A DNA stretch of 52,849 bases from an uncultured Chromatiaceae bacterium (GCA_946482325.1 CAMLRA010000012.1:1-52849), one strand, 5' to 3'; positions 33,970 to 43,218 are shown, counted from the first letter of the stretch. The notes: generated by a model not told the origin, from the letters alone. Translations and numbers: made by a program.

Positions 33970-35448
33970 TCACAACGACGGCAACCAGATGCTGATCTGA
34001 ACCCCGTCAGGCAAGTTCTCAAACTGCCAATCACCCTGATGCAGCGCCAGCACCTGACGGACAAAACACAAACCCAGGCCGGTACTTTTGCGACCGGCAT
34101 TGGCGCTACCGGCCGGCCTTGGCATCGAGAAAAACTTTTCGCCGAGCCGCGCCAGTGCGTAATCCGGGATCTGCGGCCCCTGATTGGCCAGTTGCAGGCA
34201 TAACTTCTGTTGCCGTTGTTGTAGTGTCAGCCGCAGCCAGCCACCAGGGGGCATAAAGTCCAGCGCATTATCGAGCAAATGTTGCAGCGCCTGACGCAGC
34301 AGCGTGGCATCGCCGGCCAGTTGCTGCGGGGTCAGTTCAAGCTGCAGCTGCACCTGCATGGTCGCGAGCCTGGCACTGTTGGTATCCAGCAATTGACGGA
34401 CCAGCAAGTCCAGTGCGATCGGCACCGGCTGTGGCAGGTGCGGCAACTGCTCCAGAGCGGAGACGGCCAGCAGTTGCTCGCTCAGCCGGTTTAGCCGGTC
34501 TGATTCGTTGCGGATATGGCCGAGAAATTTCTGCCGGTCCGCTTCAGGTAACGGATTAGCCAGAATTTCAGTCGCCGCCCGGATCGCCGTCAGCGGGCTT
34601 TTCAGCTCATGGGTTAACGTTTGCAGCGCTTCATCGCGCAGTGCTTTGCCTTCCAGCTTGGCGCGGAATGTATCCAGGGCCGTGGCAAGATCGCCAAACT
34701 CAAAAAACAGCCGGAATTTGGGAGGGGCCAGCCGCAGTCCGGTATGCAGGCCTTGGATATATTGGCGCAAGCGGTTCAGACCACTTTGCAGACGCCAGGT
34801 CAGCAACCCGCCAAACAGCAGCCCCAATAGCATCAGCGCCAGGCCCCGTTCCAGTAAATAGCGCTCGCTGCGATCGATAAAGGGCTGCAGGCTTTGATTG
34901 CTTTTGGCGAGCGTCAAAACACCAATGATTTGGCCGTCAGATGCGCGTACCGGCGCAGCCACATGCATCACAGTTGACGCGCCCGGCTGGTCGCTGGCCG
35001 GACTGGAGCGGGCGCCATACTGCCCGCGCAGCGTGCGATACACATCGTTCCAGCGCGAATAATCGGCACCAACAGCCAGGTCTTTGCTGTCAAACTGCAC
35101 TATGCCCCGCTGATCGGTCAGGTAGATGCGGTATTCTGGCGTGGTCCGCTGCAGGCCCCACAGCTCCGGCCGGGCGCTGCGCTGGCCGTATTGACGTAAC
35201 ATCTGTTCGATATGTGGGTTGGTGAGCCGGCCTTGGCTGAGGTGAGGCGCGACCAAATCTGCCAGATGCTGACTGGCGTCAATCAGGCTTTCTTCGCTGG
35301 CCTGGCGAAAACCAGGTTTAATTTGTTCGGCCAGCACACTGAGCACCAGATAACCGGTCAGGCCGACAAAAGCAAAATACAACAGGAACAAGCGCAGCGC
35401 GAACGGCAGTCGTAGATGGTGCCAGACCGGGTGCGAAGGGTTTAGCAT
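33970..35448 (-). CDS. creC: CreC-like sensor histidine kinase
   Basis: 492 residues. Two membrane segments (about 18-40 and 202-220) flank a periplasmic sensor domain of about 160 residues. The cytoplasmic kinase core follows: the phosphoacceptor His280 in LTHELKSPLTAIRAATEIL, the N box LQHLLDNALDF, and the G boxes with TGLGLCFVRQVLALH. The ATG overlaps the creB stop (ATGCTAA). In E. coli CreC senses the carbon/growth state and phosphorylates CreB; the ligand is unresolved. creD follows. The assignment rests on operon order and the creD partner; the kinase family alone would not be specific. Confidence 0.88.
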   Translation of the reverse strand: MLNPSHPVWHHLRLPFALRLFLLYFAFVGLTGYLVLSVLAEQIKPGFRQASEESLIDASQHLADLVAPHLSQGRLTNPHIEQMLRQYGQRSARPELWGLQRTTPEYRIYLTDQRGIVQFDSKDLAVGADYSRWNDVYRTLRGQYGARSSPASDQPGASTVMHVAAPVRASDGQIIGVLTLAKSNQSLQPFIDRSERYLLERGLALMLLGLLFGGLLTWRLQSGLNRLRQYIQGLHTGLRLAPPKFRLFFEFGDLATALDTFRAKLEGKALRDEALQTLTHELKSPLTAIRAATEILANPLPEADRQKFLGHIRNESDRLNRLSEQLLAVSALEQLPHLPQPVPIALDLLVRQLLDTNSARLATMQVQLQLELTPQQLAGDATLLRQALQHLLDNALDFMPPGGWLRLTLQQRQQKLCLQLANQGPQIPDYALARLGEKFFSMPRPAGSANAGRKSTGLGLCFVRQVLALHQGDWQFENLPDGVQISIWLPSL

Positions 35449-36152
35449 GGATCGGTTTCCACCTGACCGGTCGGCACACAGAGGTAACCAAAGCCGCGGT
35501 GCGTCAGCAGATACTGCCGGTCACTGCAACGGCGCAGTTTAGCGCGCAGACTTTTAATATGCGTATCGATATTGCGCTCGTACTGACTGCTCTGCGCAAT
35601 ATCGCCAGCGGCCAGTAATTGTTCACGGCTTCGAACCTGTGCCGGATATTGCAAAAAATGACTTAACAGTTTGTATTCCAGCGCCGTCAGGTCCAGCATC
35701 TGCGCACAACAGCTGATCCGGCAAGCCTGTGCCTGCCAGACAAAATCGCCGATACTCAGCTGTGGCTGGCTTTGCTGTGTCGCCGCTGTGGCTGGGCGTT
35801 GCCAGCGTTTGAGATTGGCTTTGACCCTGGCTACCAGTTCGCGTGGGCTGAATGGTTTGATGACATAATCGTCGGCACCAATCTCCAGCCCGACCACCCG
35901 GTCGGTTTCATCATGGCGGGCGGTCAGAAAAATGACCGGGACTTCACTGCTGCGCCGGATCTCTTTGCAGAATTCAAAACCGTTACCATCGGGCAGGCCG
36001 ACGTCCAGCAGTAATAAGTCTGCCTGAGACCAGAGTTGCCGTGCTTCCGCGAGTAACGTACACCAGTGCACAGTCCAGCCTTCCGCTTGCAGGCTGTAGA
36101 TCACCGCATCTGCGATACCTGGTTCATCTTCCAGTAACAAAATCCGTGTCAT
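35442..36152 (-). CDS. creB: CreB-like OmpR-family response regulator
   Basis: 236 residues from the ATG at 36152 (MTRILLLEDEPGI). The receiver domain has the acidic pocket LEDE at 7-10, the phosphoacceptor Asp50 in LLLLDVGLPDG and Lys99 in YVIKPF. A C-terminal winged helix of OmpR/PhoB type includes LTALEYKLLSHFLQYP and RNIDTHIKSLRAKLRR. It overlaps creC by 7 bp. The likely target is the 11-bp repeat array before creD. A longer open frame upstream is rejected because it has no ribosome-binding site and the family starts here. Confidence 0.9.
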   Translation of the reverse strand: MTRILLLEDEPGIADAVIYSLQAEGWTVHWCTLLAEARQLWSQADLLLLDVGLPDGNGFEFCKEIRRSSEVPVIFLTARHDETDRVVGLEIGADDYVIKPFSPRELVARVKANLKRWQRPATAATQQSQPQLSIGDFVWQAQACRISCCAQMLDLTALEYKLLSHFLQYPAQVRSREQLLAAGDIAQSSQYERNIDTHIKSLRAKLRRCSDRQYLLTHRGFGYLCVPTGQVETDPC

Positions 36153-36177
36153 TGCCTGCTCTGCTGCTGTTGGCCGG

Positions 36178-36190
36178 ATCACATTGTGAT
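36178..36190. promoter_or_regulatory. Palindromic operator-like site between creB and cdd
   Basis: ATCACA-T-TGTGAT is a 6-bp perfect inverted repeat around one base, 26 bp upstream of the creB start and 170 bp upstream of cdd. The half-site TGTGA is shared with CRP and related regulators, but CRP needs a 6-bp spacer in the opposite arrangement (TGTGA-N6-TCACA), so this is not a CRP site. Confidence 0.4.
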
Positions 36191-36359
36191 AGGAAGTGGG
36201 CGTCCGAACAAGAGCGGCATTACGCGGGCAGCAAGCTGGGTTGACTATGGCGTTGTTGTTGATAATTTCGCCAGTTGAACCCATGTGCTGCTGCAACACT
36301 TGATTCTTTTTGTTTTTCGGCGCATAACATGCTGCCCGAACTATCCTGTGAGATTAAGG

Positions 36360-36788
36360 ATGAACACAACAATCGATTGGGCAGCCCTGCAATTACAGGC
36401 CAAAGCCGCTTCTGAACAGGCTTACGCACCTTATAGTCATTTCCAGGTTGGCGTCGCCATTCTGGCCAGCTCAGGCCGGATTTACACCGGTTGTAACGTT
36501 GAAAACGCTTCTTATGGCGGCACCACCTGTGCTGAACGCAATGCGATTGCCGCTGCAGTGGTTGCCGGCGAGCGCCAGTTTGACGCTTTGGTCGTTTATA
36601 CCCCGCAAGACAAACTGACACCGCCTTGTGGCATTTGCCGTCAGGTGATTGCCGAATTCTTCACGCCGGACAGCCCGGTGGCCAGCTGCAACCACGTCGG
36701 TGCATTGCAAAGCTGGACCCTGGCGGAACTGTTGCCGGATGCCTTTACGCCGACTTATCTGGCGGCCAGCACTAAAGTGAAATCTTAA
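36360..36788 (+). CDS. cdd: Cytidine deaminase
   Basis: Deaminates cytidine and deoxycytidine to uridine and deoxyuridine. 142 residues, the short homotetrameric type, not the longer E. coli dimeric form. Zinc-site residues: Cys57 and catalytic Glu59 in TTCAERNA, Cys90 and Cys93 in PPCGICRQ. AYAPYSHFQVGVA and CNVENASYGG are family blocks. The ATG at 36360 starts in the right place for the family although the AAGG stretch touches it, so the ribosome-binding site is unclear. deoA follows after 20 bp, giving a pyrimidine deoxynucleoside salvage pair. Confidence 0.95.
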   Translation: MNTTIDWAALQLQAKAASEQAYAPYSHFQVGVAILASSGRIYTGCNVENASYGGTTCAERNAIAAAVVAGERQFDALVVYTPQDKLTPPCGICRQVIAEFFTPDSPVASCNHVGALQSWTLAELLPDAFTPTYLAASTKVKS

Positions 36789-36808
36789 AAAATTTCTAAG
36801 GACTGTGT

Positions 36809-38125
36809 ATGTATTTACCGCAGGAAATCATCAAGTTAAAACGCAATGGCGGCAAGCTGCCAGACGCGGCGATTCAGCAATTTGTCACAGGCCTGACGGA
36901 CAACAGTTTCAGTGAAGGCCAGACGGCGGCGCTTGCGATGGCGATTTATTTAAACGGCATGGCAACCGAAGAAACCGTCGCGCTGACCCGCGCCATGCGT
37001 GATTCCGGCGCTGTACTGAACTGGCAGGGCAAACTGAATGGCCCGGTGGTGGATAAACATTCGACCGGTGGGGTCGGCGACAAAGTCAGTCTGATGCTGG
37101 CGCCAATGATCGCAGCCTGTGGCGCTTATGTACCGATGATTGCCGGCCGTGGCCTGGGCCATACCGGCGGTACAGTGGATAAACTGGAAACTATTCCGGG
37201 CTACAGCTGCACTCAGCCTTTGGCTGTGATTCAGCGCGAAGTGGCGCGTTTGGGTTGTGTCATTGTTGGGCAAAGTGCTGAATTAGCGCCGGCCGACCGC
37301 CGGTTGTATTTGATCCGGGATGTGACCGCGACCGTGGAGTCTATTCCGCTGATCACCGCCTCAATTTTGTCGAAAAAGCTGGCGGCGGGTCTCGATGTTT
37401 TAACGATGGACGTCAAAATCGGCTCCGGCGCCATTATGAAAAATATCGAAGATGCCTCTGCACTGGCACAAAGTATTGTGAACACTGCCAAAGGCGCTGG
37501 CGTACCGACGCAAGCCTTGCTGACCGACATGAACGAATGTCTCGGTAGCAGCGCCGGTAATGTGCTGGAAGTACTGGAAACGCTGGACTATCTGACCGGC
37601 AAATACCGCGAGCCACGTCTGCATCAGGTCACATTGGAACTGGGTGCCAGCATGCTGCAATTGGCTGGTTTGTTTGCTGACAAAGCCAGCGCGGTCGCGG
37701 CGCTGGAACACAGCTTAACTTCAGGCAAAGCCGCGGAGATTTTTGCGCAGATGGTTGCAGCTATGGGTGGTCCGGCAGATCTGCTGGAAAAACCGGAACT
37801 GTACCTTGGCAAAGCACCAGTGGTGCAGGATATCGTCGCGCCACAAGCCGGTTATCTGGCGGCTAGTGATACCACGGCAGTGGGCATGGCGGTGGTGCGA
37901 TTAGGCGGTGGCCGCGCCCATCCGGCGCAGGTGATTGACCCAGTGGTTGGTTTTAGCGACGTGCAGGCGCTCGGTAGCAAAGTTGCGGCCGGTGACCTGC
38001 TGGCGCGGGTACATGCGGCGTCGTTAGAAGCTGCGGCCAAAGCTTCAGCAGAGTACTTAGCTGCGCTGCGTTTTAGCGACAACGCGGTCAATCTGCACCC
38101 GATAGTGCATAAAGTGATTGATTGA
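36809..38125 (+). CDS. deoA: Thymidine phosphorylase
   Basis: Phosphorolysis of thymidine or deoxyuridine to base plus deoxyribose-1-phosphate. 438 residues, as E. coli DeoA (440). The phosphate-binding loop KHSTGGVGDKVSLMLAP (about 84-100) and AGRGLGHTGGTVDKLE identify the family; LDVLTMDVKIGSGA and a C-terminal domain with GYLAA and LGGGRAHP complete it. AAGGA lies eight bases before the ATG. It forms an operon with cdd, and a strong terminator follows. deoC, deoB and deoD, often next to deoA in enterics, are absent from this window. Confidence 0.96.
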   Translation: MYLPQEIIKLKRNGGKLPDAAIQQFVTGLTDNSFSEGQTAALAMAIYLNGMATEETVALTRAMRDSGAVLNWQGKLNGPVVDKHSTGGVGDKVSLMLAPMIAACGAYVPMIAGRGLGHTGGTVDKLETIPGYSCTQPLAVIQREVARLGCVIVGQSAELAPADRRLYLIRDVTATVESIPLITASILSKKLAAGLDVLTMDVKIGSGAIMKNIEDASALAQSIVNTAKGAGVPTQALLTDMNECLGSSAGNVLEVLETLDYLTGKYREPRLHQVTLELGASMLQLAGLFADKASAVAALEHSLTSGKAAEIFAQMVAAMGGPADLLEKPELYLGKAPVVQDIVAPQAGYLAASDTTAVGMAVVRLGGGRAHPAQVIDPVVGFSDVQALGSKVAAGDLLARVHAASLEAAAKASAEYLAALRFSDNAVNLHPIVHKVID

Positions 38126-38141
38126 GTCGAACGCCAGAGCG

Positions 38142-38169
38142 GCCCGGTCCATGACCGGGCTTTTTTTTT
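38142..38169 (+). terminator. Terminator of the cdd-deoA operon
   Basis: GCCCGGTC-CAT-GACCGGGC followed by nine T: an 8-bp G/C-rich stem beginning 17 bp after the deoA stop. Confidence 0.95.
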
Positions 38170-38289
38170 GCAAAAACCGGTGCCCGGAAAAACTTTGTAG
38201 CATTTTTACCTGTCATGCTGACATTTTCCCGCTGTCAGTAACGCCGGCACTGGTACATGCTGTGCGCGACCTAATTATGGAAACTTCAG

Positions 38290-39351
38290 ATGTCGCAACG
38301 GATTGCAGGATTTGATCTGGCACGAGCCATCGCTATGCTGATCATGGTGTTGGTCAACTTTAAGGTGGCGATGCTCAGCGGTGCTGCATCGGACCGCAGT
38401 TTTGGATTGGATCTGCTAGATGGCCGCGCTGCAGCCGTGTTTGTCACACTGGCCGGCATCGGGCTGAGCCTGCTCAGTGCCAGGGCCCGGCAGCAGGGTT
38501 GCGCGGAATTACAACAGCAAGTACGGCGACAGGTTTTACGCCGGGCGCTGTTTCTGTGTATCGCAGGACTCGGTTTTATCACCGTTTGGCCTGCCGATAT
38601 TTTGCATTATTATGGGGTTATGTTTGCACTTGCCTGTCCGCTGCTGTTTTGGCGCGGCAGGCGGCTGTTAAGTTTAGCATTAGTTGTCGTGCTGGCGTTC
38701 CCGCTCGCGTTATCGCTCGGAGTTGATTACAACGCCGGCTGGCATTGGCCCAGTCTGACCTATCCTGAATTCTGGTCCTGGGCAGGCTTCTGGCGTAATT
38801 TGTGGCTGAACGGGTTTCATCCCTTGTTACCCTGGTTCTCGTTTTTATTGCTCGGGTTATGGTTGGGCCAGCTGAACTGGCAACACCATGCAGTGCAATG
38901 GCGACTGTTTCTCGCTGGAGTGAGCTTTGTTCTGCTGGCAGAAGTGCTGGCTTTGTTCTGTCCTGGTCCGCAGTGGTCTGTTTGGCTCGGGCAAACTGTT
39001 CCGATGCCACCCGCACCGCTGTACGTGTGCTCTGCCATGGGCTCGACGCTGATCTGGCTGGTGCTGGCGGTGCAGATAGCAAGCCGCTGTGCCGGCTCAG
39101 TGCTGGTGCAACAGTTGGAACACTTAGGCAGATTGGCACTGACCCTGTACCTGACGCATATTCTGTTAGGGCTTGGCATACTGGAAGCACTCGGACTATT
39201 AGAGCAGACGTCTTTAGCATTGGCAGCAGGCAGCGCCTGCGGCTATTTAATCTTATTTGGATTATTCTCGGTCTGGCATCGGCGGCATTTTCAAAGCGGA
39301 CCAGTGGAATGGTGCTTGCGAAAAGTCGCCGGCGTCACCAGATCGGTTTAA
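38290..39351 (+). CDS. Multi-pass membrane protein, HGSNAT/DUF418-like acyltransferase family
   Basis: 353 residues with about nine to ten membrane segments. The N-terminus RIAGFDLARAIAMLIMVLVNFKV, then D-G-R-A-A-A-V-F-V-T-L-A-G-I-G-L-S, is the hallmark of the heparan-alpha-glucosaminide N-acetyltransferase catalytic/DUF418-type family, which is thought to transfer acyl groups across the membrane. HYYGVMFALACPLLF and a late H-I-L-L-G-L-G fit this. The acceptor is unknown. The Shine-Dalgarno is weak (TGGAAAC). The isochorismatase-like gene follows after 25 bp on the same strand. Confidence 0.78.
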   Translation: MSQRIAGFDLARAIAMLIMVLVNFKVAMLSGAASDRSFGLDLLDGRAAAVFVTLAGIGLSLLSARARQQGCAELQQQVRRQVLRRALFLCIAGLGFITVWPADILHYYGVMFALACPLLFWRGRRLLSLALVVVLAFPLALSLGVDYNAGWHWPSLTYPEFWSWAGFWRNLWLNGFHPLLPWFSFLLLGLWLGQLNWQHHAVQWRLFLAGVSFVLLAEVLALFCPGPQWSVWLGQTVPMPPAPLYVCSAMGSTLIWLVLAVQIASRCAGSVLVQQLEHLGRLALTLYLTHILLGLGILEALGLLEQTSLALAAGSACGYLILFGLFSVWHRRHFQSGPVEWCLRKVAGVTRSV

Positions 39352-39376
39352 AGCAGCCATTGACAGGAATATACCA

Positions 39377-39916
39377 TTGAACACGACTGCACTGATTATT
39401 ATCGACATGCAACAAGGGTTATTTGCCGATCGGTTGCCGGATGATTATGCCGCCGTGTTGCAGCGCTTGCAGTTGCTTTATCAGGCCGCCCGTCAGGCAC
39501 ATTGTCCTGTGATCTTTGTTTGTCACGAAGCACCAGATTCGATGCTGGCCTATCAAAGCGCAGGGTGGCGGCTGGTTGAAGGCTTGCAGTGCGCTGCCGC
39601 TGATTTACTGGTGCGCAAAACCACGCCGGATTCATTTTTACGCACCGATTTACATCCATTGCTACAGCAGCGCCAGATCAACAAGTTAGTGATTGCCGGT
39701 TATGCAAGTGAGTTTTGTGTTGATACCACAGTCCGCAGCGCTGCCGCCCATGGTTATGCCGTTGATTTAGTCGCCGACAGCCATACCACACATGACAAGC
39801 CACATTTAACGGCAGCCGGTATCCGTGCCCATCACAATGCAACTCTGGCTGCTGTGCGTAGTTTTGGTGTGCCAATCCGAGCTGTGCCGGCAGCAGAGGT
39901 AGTGTTTGCCGGCTGA
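39377..39916 (+). CDS. Isochorismatase-family cysteine hydrolase, TTG start
   Basis: 179 residues. No ATG or GTG fits: the first residues of the fold (NTTALIIIDMQQGLF) begin right after a TTG at 39377 that has AGGA eight bases upstream, so TTG initiation is the best call. The catalytic triad is present: Asp10 in IIIDMQ, Lys81 in LLVRKTTPDSF and Cys114 in GYASEFCVDTT, with the cis-peptide-type G-Y-A-S-E-F-C. Substrates in this family range from isochorismate to nicotinamide and ureidoacrylate; the exact one is unknown. It overlaps the next gene by 11 bp. Confidence 0.88.
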   Translation: MNTTALIIIDMQQGLFADRLPDDYAAVLQRLQLLYQAARQAHCPVIFVCHEAPDSMLAYQSAGWRLVEGLQCAAADLLVRKTTPDSFLRTDLHPLLQQRQINKLVIAGYASEFCVDTTVRSAAAHGYAVDLVADSHTTHDKPHLTAAGIRAHHNATLAAVRSFGVPIRAVPAAEVVFAG

Positions 39917-40469
39917 AGCGCAATTCCGCTGGCCTGGCGGTGACTGCCGGCTGTTTGTTGGCATAGGGTTAGATCCGGCGCAACAACAGCAAATAGCGGC
40001 TGTGCTGGCCACATTGCCGGCCACGCTGAAGCCGGTGCCACTGCAAAATCTGCATCTGACAGTCAGGTTCTTAGGTCAAAGCAGTGAAACCCAGGCCCGG
40101 CAGTTATGGACGCAGTTGGCGGCGGCCACACTGCCAGCATTCACTGTCAGCCTGGACAAGCTGTTATGTTGGCCGGGAGCTAAAGTGTTATGTCTGGCCG
40201 GATCTGCCGCAGACCCGGCGTTGCAGCAGCTGGATAAGGCGATTAACCAATCTGCTGCACAGGCCGGTTATCCGCCAGCCCAACATCAGCTGCATCCGCA
40301 TGTCACGCTGGCGCGCCATGCCCGTCAGTTACCTGAGCCGCCAATAACAGCGCCAGTGTTATCAGTAGAGCCAACGCAGCTGCATCTGTATCAATCCGTT
40401 TCCACGCCAGCCGGGGTACGATACCCGATACTGGCGTCTTTGCCATTGCTGACGCCCTACAGCAAATAA
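39906..40469 (+). CDS. thpR: RNA 2',3'-cyclic phosphodiesterase (2H family), TTG start
   Basis: 187 residues with the two H-x-T-x motifs of the 2H phosphoesterase superfamily: HLTVRFLG (His50) and HVTLAR (His132), 82 residues apart as in ThpR/LigT. It opens 2',3'-cyclic phosphates on RNA ends; older names refer to 2'-5' RNA ligase. The TTG at 39906 with AGAGG six bases upstream is the only good start, and it lies inside the end of the isochorismatase gene, so the two are translationally coupled. The 3' end overlaps the convergent gene by 13 bp. Confidence 0.88.
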   Translation: MPAEAQFRWPGGDCRLFVGIGLDPAQQQQIAAVLATLPATLKPVPLQNLHLTVRFLGQSSETQARQLWTQLAAATLPAFTVSLDKLLCWPGAKVLCLAGSAADPALQQLDKAINQSAAQAGYPPAQHQLHPHVTLARHARQLPEPPITAPVLSVEPTQLHLYQSVSTPAGVRYPILASLPLLTPYSK

Positions 40470-41527
40470 CTCAGATGTTGATGGAAGCGGATCACGCAGT
40501 CGTCGGTATCACCCTGTAATGCCAAATTACGGCACAGTTGCTTCAGCGCTGCTTCGACTTGATTCATAAAGCGGCCATAACCCCGCTCTGAACTGTCATC
40601 CTGACCCGCTACAAACACCAGATGGACAGTGTCGGGCAGGATATCTGGTTGCCAGTGGCTTTGCAGTTGCAGCAGTGGGCTGGTCAAATCAAAGTTCAGC
40701 ATCCGTAGCTCGCGACCGGCGCGGGCTTTATCCAAATGACTGTTGCGAACCAGCGGTAAAGTGCCGTCAGCCACTAAAGCGATATGGTTCAGCTGATGCG
40801 CGCCGGCAGCTTCGGTCAGCAAATGCTCCAGCCGGACAAATAAGCCGGACCAAGGCGGCATTTGTTCCGGGTCCACACCCAATACTTCTTTGATTTTGCG
40901 GCTGAATGGCAGACTGACGATAGCGTAATTCATCGTCTGATGTGCCGGCGGTATCACGACATCGCGGGCGGCATAACGCTGCTCTAAGTCGCGTAATTTG
41001 TAACCGTAACTGTCGTTACAGCCTTTTTGCCGGGCGAATAAGTCATAGGACAGATGCTGGTGGTCACGCAGCTTCATGTGCTGATCGGGTAGTGGCAAGC
41101 GTTGACGGAATTGTTGCACCACCGCAACCACTTGTTGGTGAAAAGCCGCGGCTTGCGGACGAATGTCGCTGCCGGTTGCCAGAAACAACAGACTGATTTT
41201 GCGGGCACGGTGATAAGGGTCGACAAAACTATGCTGCGCTTCGTGATAACGCGGATTATAAAAGAAAAGGATTTGGTCCTGCGTCTGAAAACTAAATGCT
41301 TCGGTGTGATACCTCACCACAGGTAATTTGTCGTTCGCAATAAAACTCACATGGCGCAGTCCTGCTTGTTGGCATAAGGTAAAAAACAACTGGCCAAGGG
41401 CTTTGTAACAATGGGCCTGATCTTCATATTGCGCCAGCAAAGCTTCGCTGACTTGCAGTTCGGCCAGCAGATACTGGTTATCTTTGGCGGTTTGCGGAAT
41501 ATAGACTTTGTGCAAAGAAGTGTGCAT
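40457..41527 (-). CDS. Internally duplicated protein of unknown function (DUF3083-like)
   Basis: 356 residues, no signal peptide, no membrane segment. The two halves align with each other: RHVSFIANDKLPVVRY against NHIALVADGTLPLVRN, ISLLFLATGSD against VHLVFVAGQDD, and DHQHLSYDLF against FHQHLSYLL, with similar spacing. Each half thus looks like one copy of a domain of about 160 residues ending in H-Q-H-L-S-Y. I recall the family as DUF3083 from marine Gammaproteobacteria, but that label is from memory. His-rich ends could be metal-binding. It is a single-gene unit, convergent with thpR. Confidence 0.7.
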   Translation of the reverse strand: MHTSLHKVYIPQTAKDNQYLLAELQVSEALLAQYEDQAHCYKALGQLFFTLCQQAGLRHVSFIANDKLPVVRYHTEAFSFQTQDQILFFYNPRYHEAQHSFVDPYHRARKISLLFLATGSDIRPQAAAFHQQVVAVVQQFRQRLPLPDQHMKLRDHQHLSYDLFARQKGCNDSYGYKLRDLEQRYAARDVVIPPAHQTMNYAIVSLPFSRKIKEVLGVDPEQMPPWSGLFVRLEHLLTEAAGAHQLNHIALVADGTLPLVRNSHLDKARAGRELRMLNFDLTSPLLQLQSHWQPDILPDTVHLVFVAGQDDSSERGYGRFMNQVEAALKQLCRNLALQGDTDDCVIRFHQHLSYLL

Positions 41528-41622
41528 AACAGCTCCGTGTTGAGGCTCAGGATTCGGCGCACAGTGTAAGGAGCTTTTCGGAACAGGATCTTGTCTTAGC
41601 GCAAGCTTTGCTGACAGTCTGG

Positions 41623-41654
41623 AAAAAAACAGGGACCATTGTGATCCCTGTTTT
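41623..41654. terminator. Terminator after ndh
   Basis: AACAGGGA...TCCCTGTT pairs over 8-10 bp with a 9-nt loop and is flanked by A and T tracts, giving a usable U-run on the minus strand (downstream of ndh). Confidence 0.8.
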
Positions 41655-41684
41655 GTTGGTGCGCCGGCTGTTGCTGAGTGCCGC

Positions 41685-42980
41685 CTAGTGCAATTTCAGC
41701 CGTGGCCGGATGATTTTATTAATGCGGCCAATCACCGAAATCGCCATAGTGCGCAACCAGCCATGTAAGGCCACCTGATGCATCCGGTACAGCGAAATGT
41801 AAGCCATCCGGGCAATACGGCCTTCAATCATCATTGCGCCGCCCACCAGATTGCCCATCAGGCTGCCGACAGTGCCAAAACGACTGAGCGAAATCAGCGA
41901 GCCGTGGTCTTTGTACTGATAAGCGGTCTGCGGCTTGCCATTGAGGGCGGCCAGCAGATTTTTTGCGACATGCGACGCCATCTGGTGGGCTGATTGCGCC
42001 CGTGGCGGTACCCACTTATTGTCAGGTAACGGACAACCGGCGGCATCGCCGATGACATAAATCTGGCTGTCGCGGGTAGTTTGTAGGGTCGGTAACACCA
42101 GCAGCTGATTCAGCCGGTTGTTTTCCAGGCCCGCTAAATCTTTCAGGAAATCCGGTGCTTTAATGCCTGCGGCCCAGACCATCAGTTCAGCCGGCAGGAA
42201 TTCATCTCCCAATTGCAGGCCATCTTCAGTGGCCGCGGTGACTTTGGTCGCAACGCGCACATCCACCCCGAGTTTGACCAGCTCCTGGTGCGCAGCGGCG
42301 GCGATCCGCTCCGGCAGCGCCGGTAAAATGCGAGGGCCTGCTTCAACGACTGTGATCTTCAGCCGGTCGCGTTTCATCTCGTTAAAACCATATTGATTCA
42401 GTTCACGCGCCGCATGGTGCAGCTCAGCAGACAATTCAACGCCGGTGGCGCCGGCGCCAACAATCGCAATATTCAGATTTTCTTTTGGATGTTGTGGTGA
42501 ATTCAGCTTGATATAGGCTTCAAGCAAACGGCGCTGGAAGCGATGCGCCTGCGCCGGGCTGTCGAGAAAAATACAGTGGTCAGCGACGCCCGGGGTATTA
42601 AAGTGATTGGAAATACTGCCAATCGCCAGCACCAGATAGTCGTAGCCAATGCGGCGCTCTGCCAGCACTTCTTCGCCTTGTTCGTCGATTAACGGAGCAA
42701 GGATCACTTCACGTTGTTCACGATCCAGCCCGGTCATAGTGCCAAGCTGGAACTCAAAAGCATGCGCACTGGCGTGGGCACGATAGGTGATTTGGTCGAT
42801 GTCGACGTCCAGCGTGCCGGTGGCCACTTCATGCAGTAACGGCTTCCAGATGTGTGTCGGATTGCGGTCCACCAGCGTGATCAAGGCCCGGCCTGATTTA
42901 CCGAGTTTATTGCCCAGACTGGTGGCCAGTTCAAGCCCGCCAGCGCCGCCGCCAATAATAAGAATACGGGGATTTGCCAT
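41685..42980 (-). CDS. ndh: Type II NADH dehydrogenase (NDH-2)-like FAD oxidoreductase
   Basis: 431 residues from the ATG at 42980 ([19 protein letters not shown]); AGGA precedes it. FAD-binding G-G-G-A-G-G-L at about 10-16, a second dinucleotide fold for NADH at [20 protein letters not shown] (about 165), and the C-terminal ATHRx-like FAD block [22 protein letters not shown] is typical of NDH-2. The amphipathic C-terminus [21 protein letters not shown] would hold it to the inner membrane. It passes electrons from NADH to quinone without proton pumping. Single-gene unit with its own terminator. Confidence 0.9.
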   Translation of the reverse strand: MANPRILIIGGGAGGLELATSLGNKLGKSGRALITLVDRNPTHIWKPLLHEVATGTLDVDIDQITYRAHASAHAFEFQLGTMTGLDREQREVILAPLIDEQGEEVLAERRIGYDYLVLAIGSISNHFNTPGVADHCIFLDSPAQAHRFQRRLLEAYIKLNSPQHPKENLNIAIVGAGATGVELSAELHHAARELNQYGFNEMKRDRLKITVVEAGPRILPALPERIAAAAHQELVKLGVDVRVATKVTAATEDGLQLGDEFLPAELMVWAAGIKAPDFLKDLAGLENNRLNQLLVLPTLQTTRDSQIYVIGDAAGCPLPDNKWVPPRAQSAHQMASHVAKNLLAALNGKPQTAYQYKDHGSLISLSRFGTVGSLMGNLVGGAMMIEGRIARMAYISLYRMHQVALHGWLRTMAISVIGRINKIIRPRLKLH

Positions 42981-43218
42981 GTTTCCTAACCTTTGTTTGT
43001 CATCGAGATACAAGAGCAAACTCTTGTACACCAACAGGTCTGGGCCCAACTCCCGTCGCTGCCAGCGGCGCAGACACCACCAGGTCTCCACGGCTTGACC
43101 AAAGCGCAGCTGATCTGCCTAAGCAGCCCAACATCAACTGCAGTCAGGTCCGGTATTCATAGGTATCTCGCTATAAACTGCGTCCTGCGTTTGCGGCACA
43201 CCAACCGTCCATGGTTAT
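42981..43218. other. Upstream region of ndh
   Basis: 238 bp between the ndh start and the rho terminator. It should hold the ndh promoter. I looked for an FNR-type TTGAT-N4-ATCAA site and did not find a good one. No credible ORF with a ribosome-binding site. Confidence 0.35.

Noticed and set aside
36178..36190. CRP binding site before creB
   Set aside because: CRP needs TGTGA-N6-TCACA; here the half-sites are in the reverse order with a 1-bp centre.
38618..39220. 200-residue minus-strand open frame inside the acyltransferase-like gene
   Set aside because: Antisense shadow of a multi-pass membrane protein gene; no recognisable motif or start signal.
42981..43218. FNR site or small gene upstream of ndh
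   Set aside because: No TTGAT-N4-ATCAA match and no ORF with a ribosome-binding site were found.
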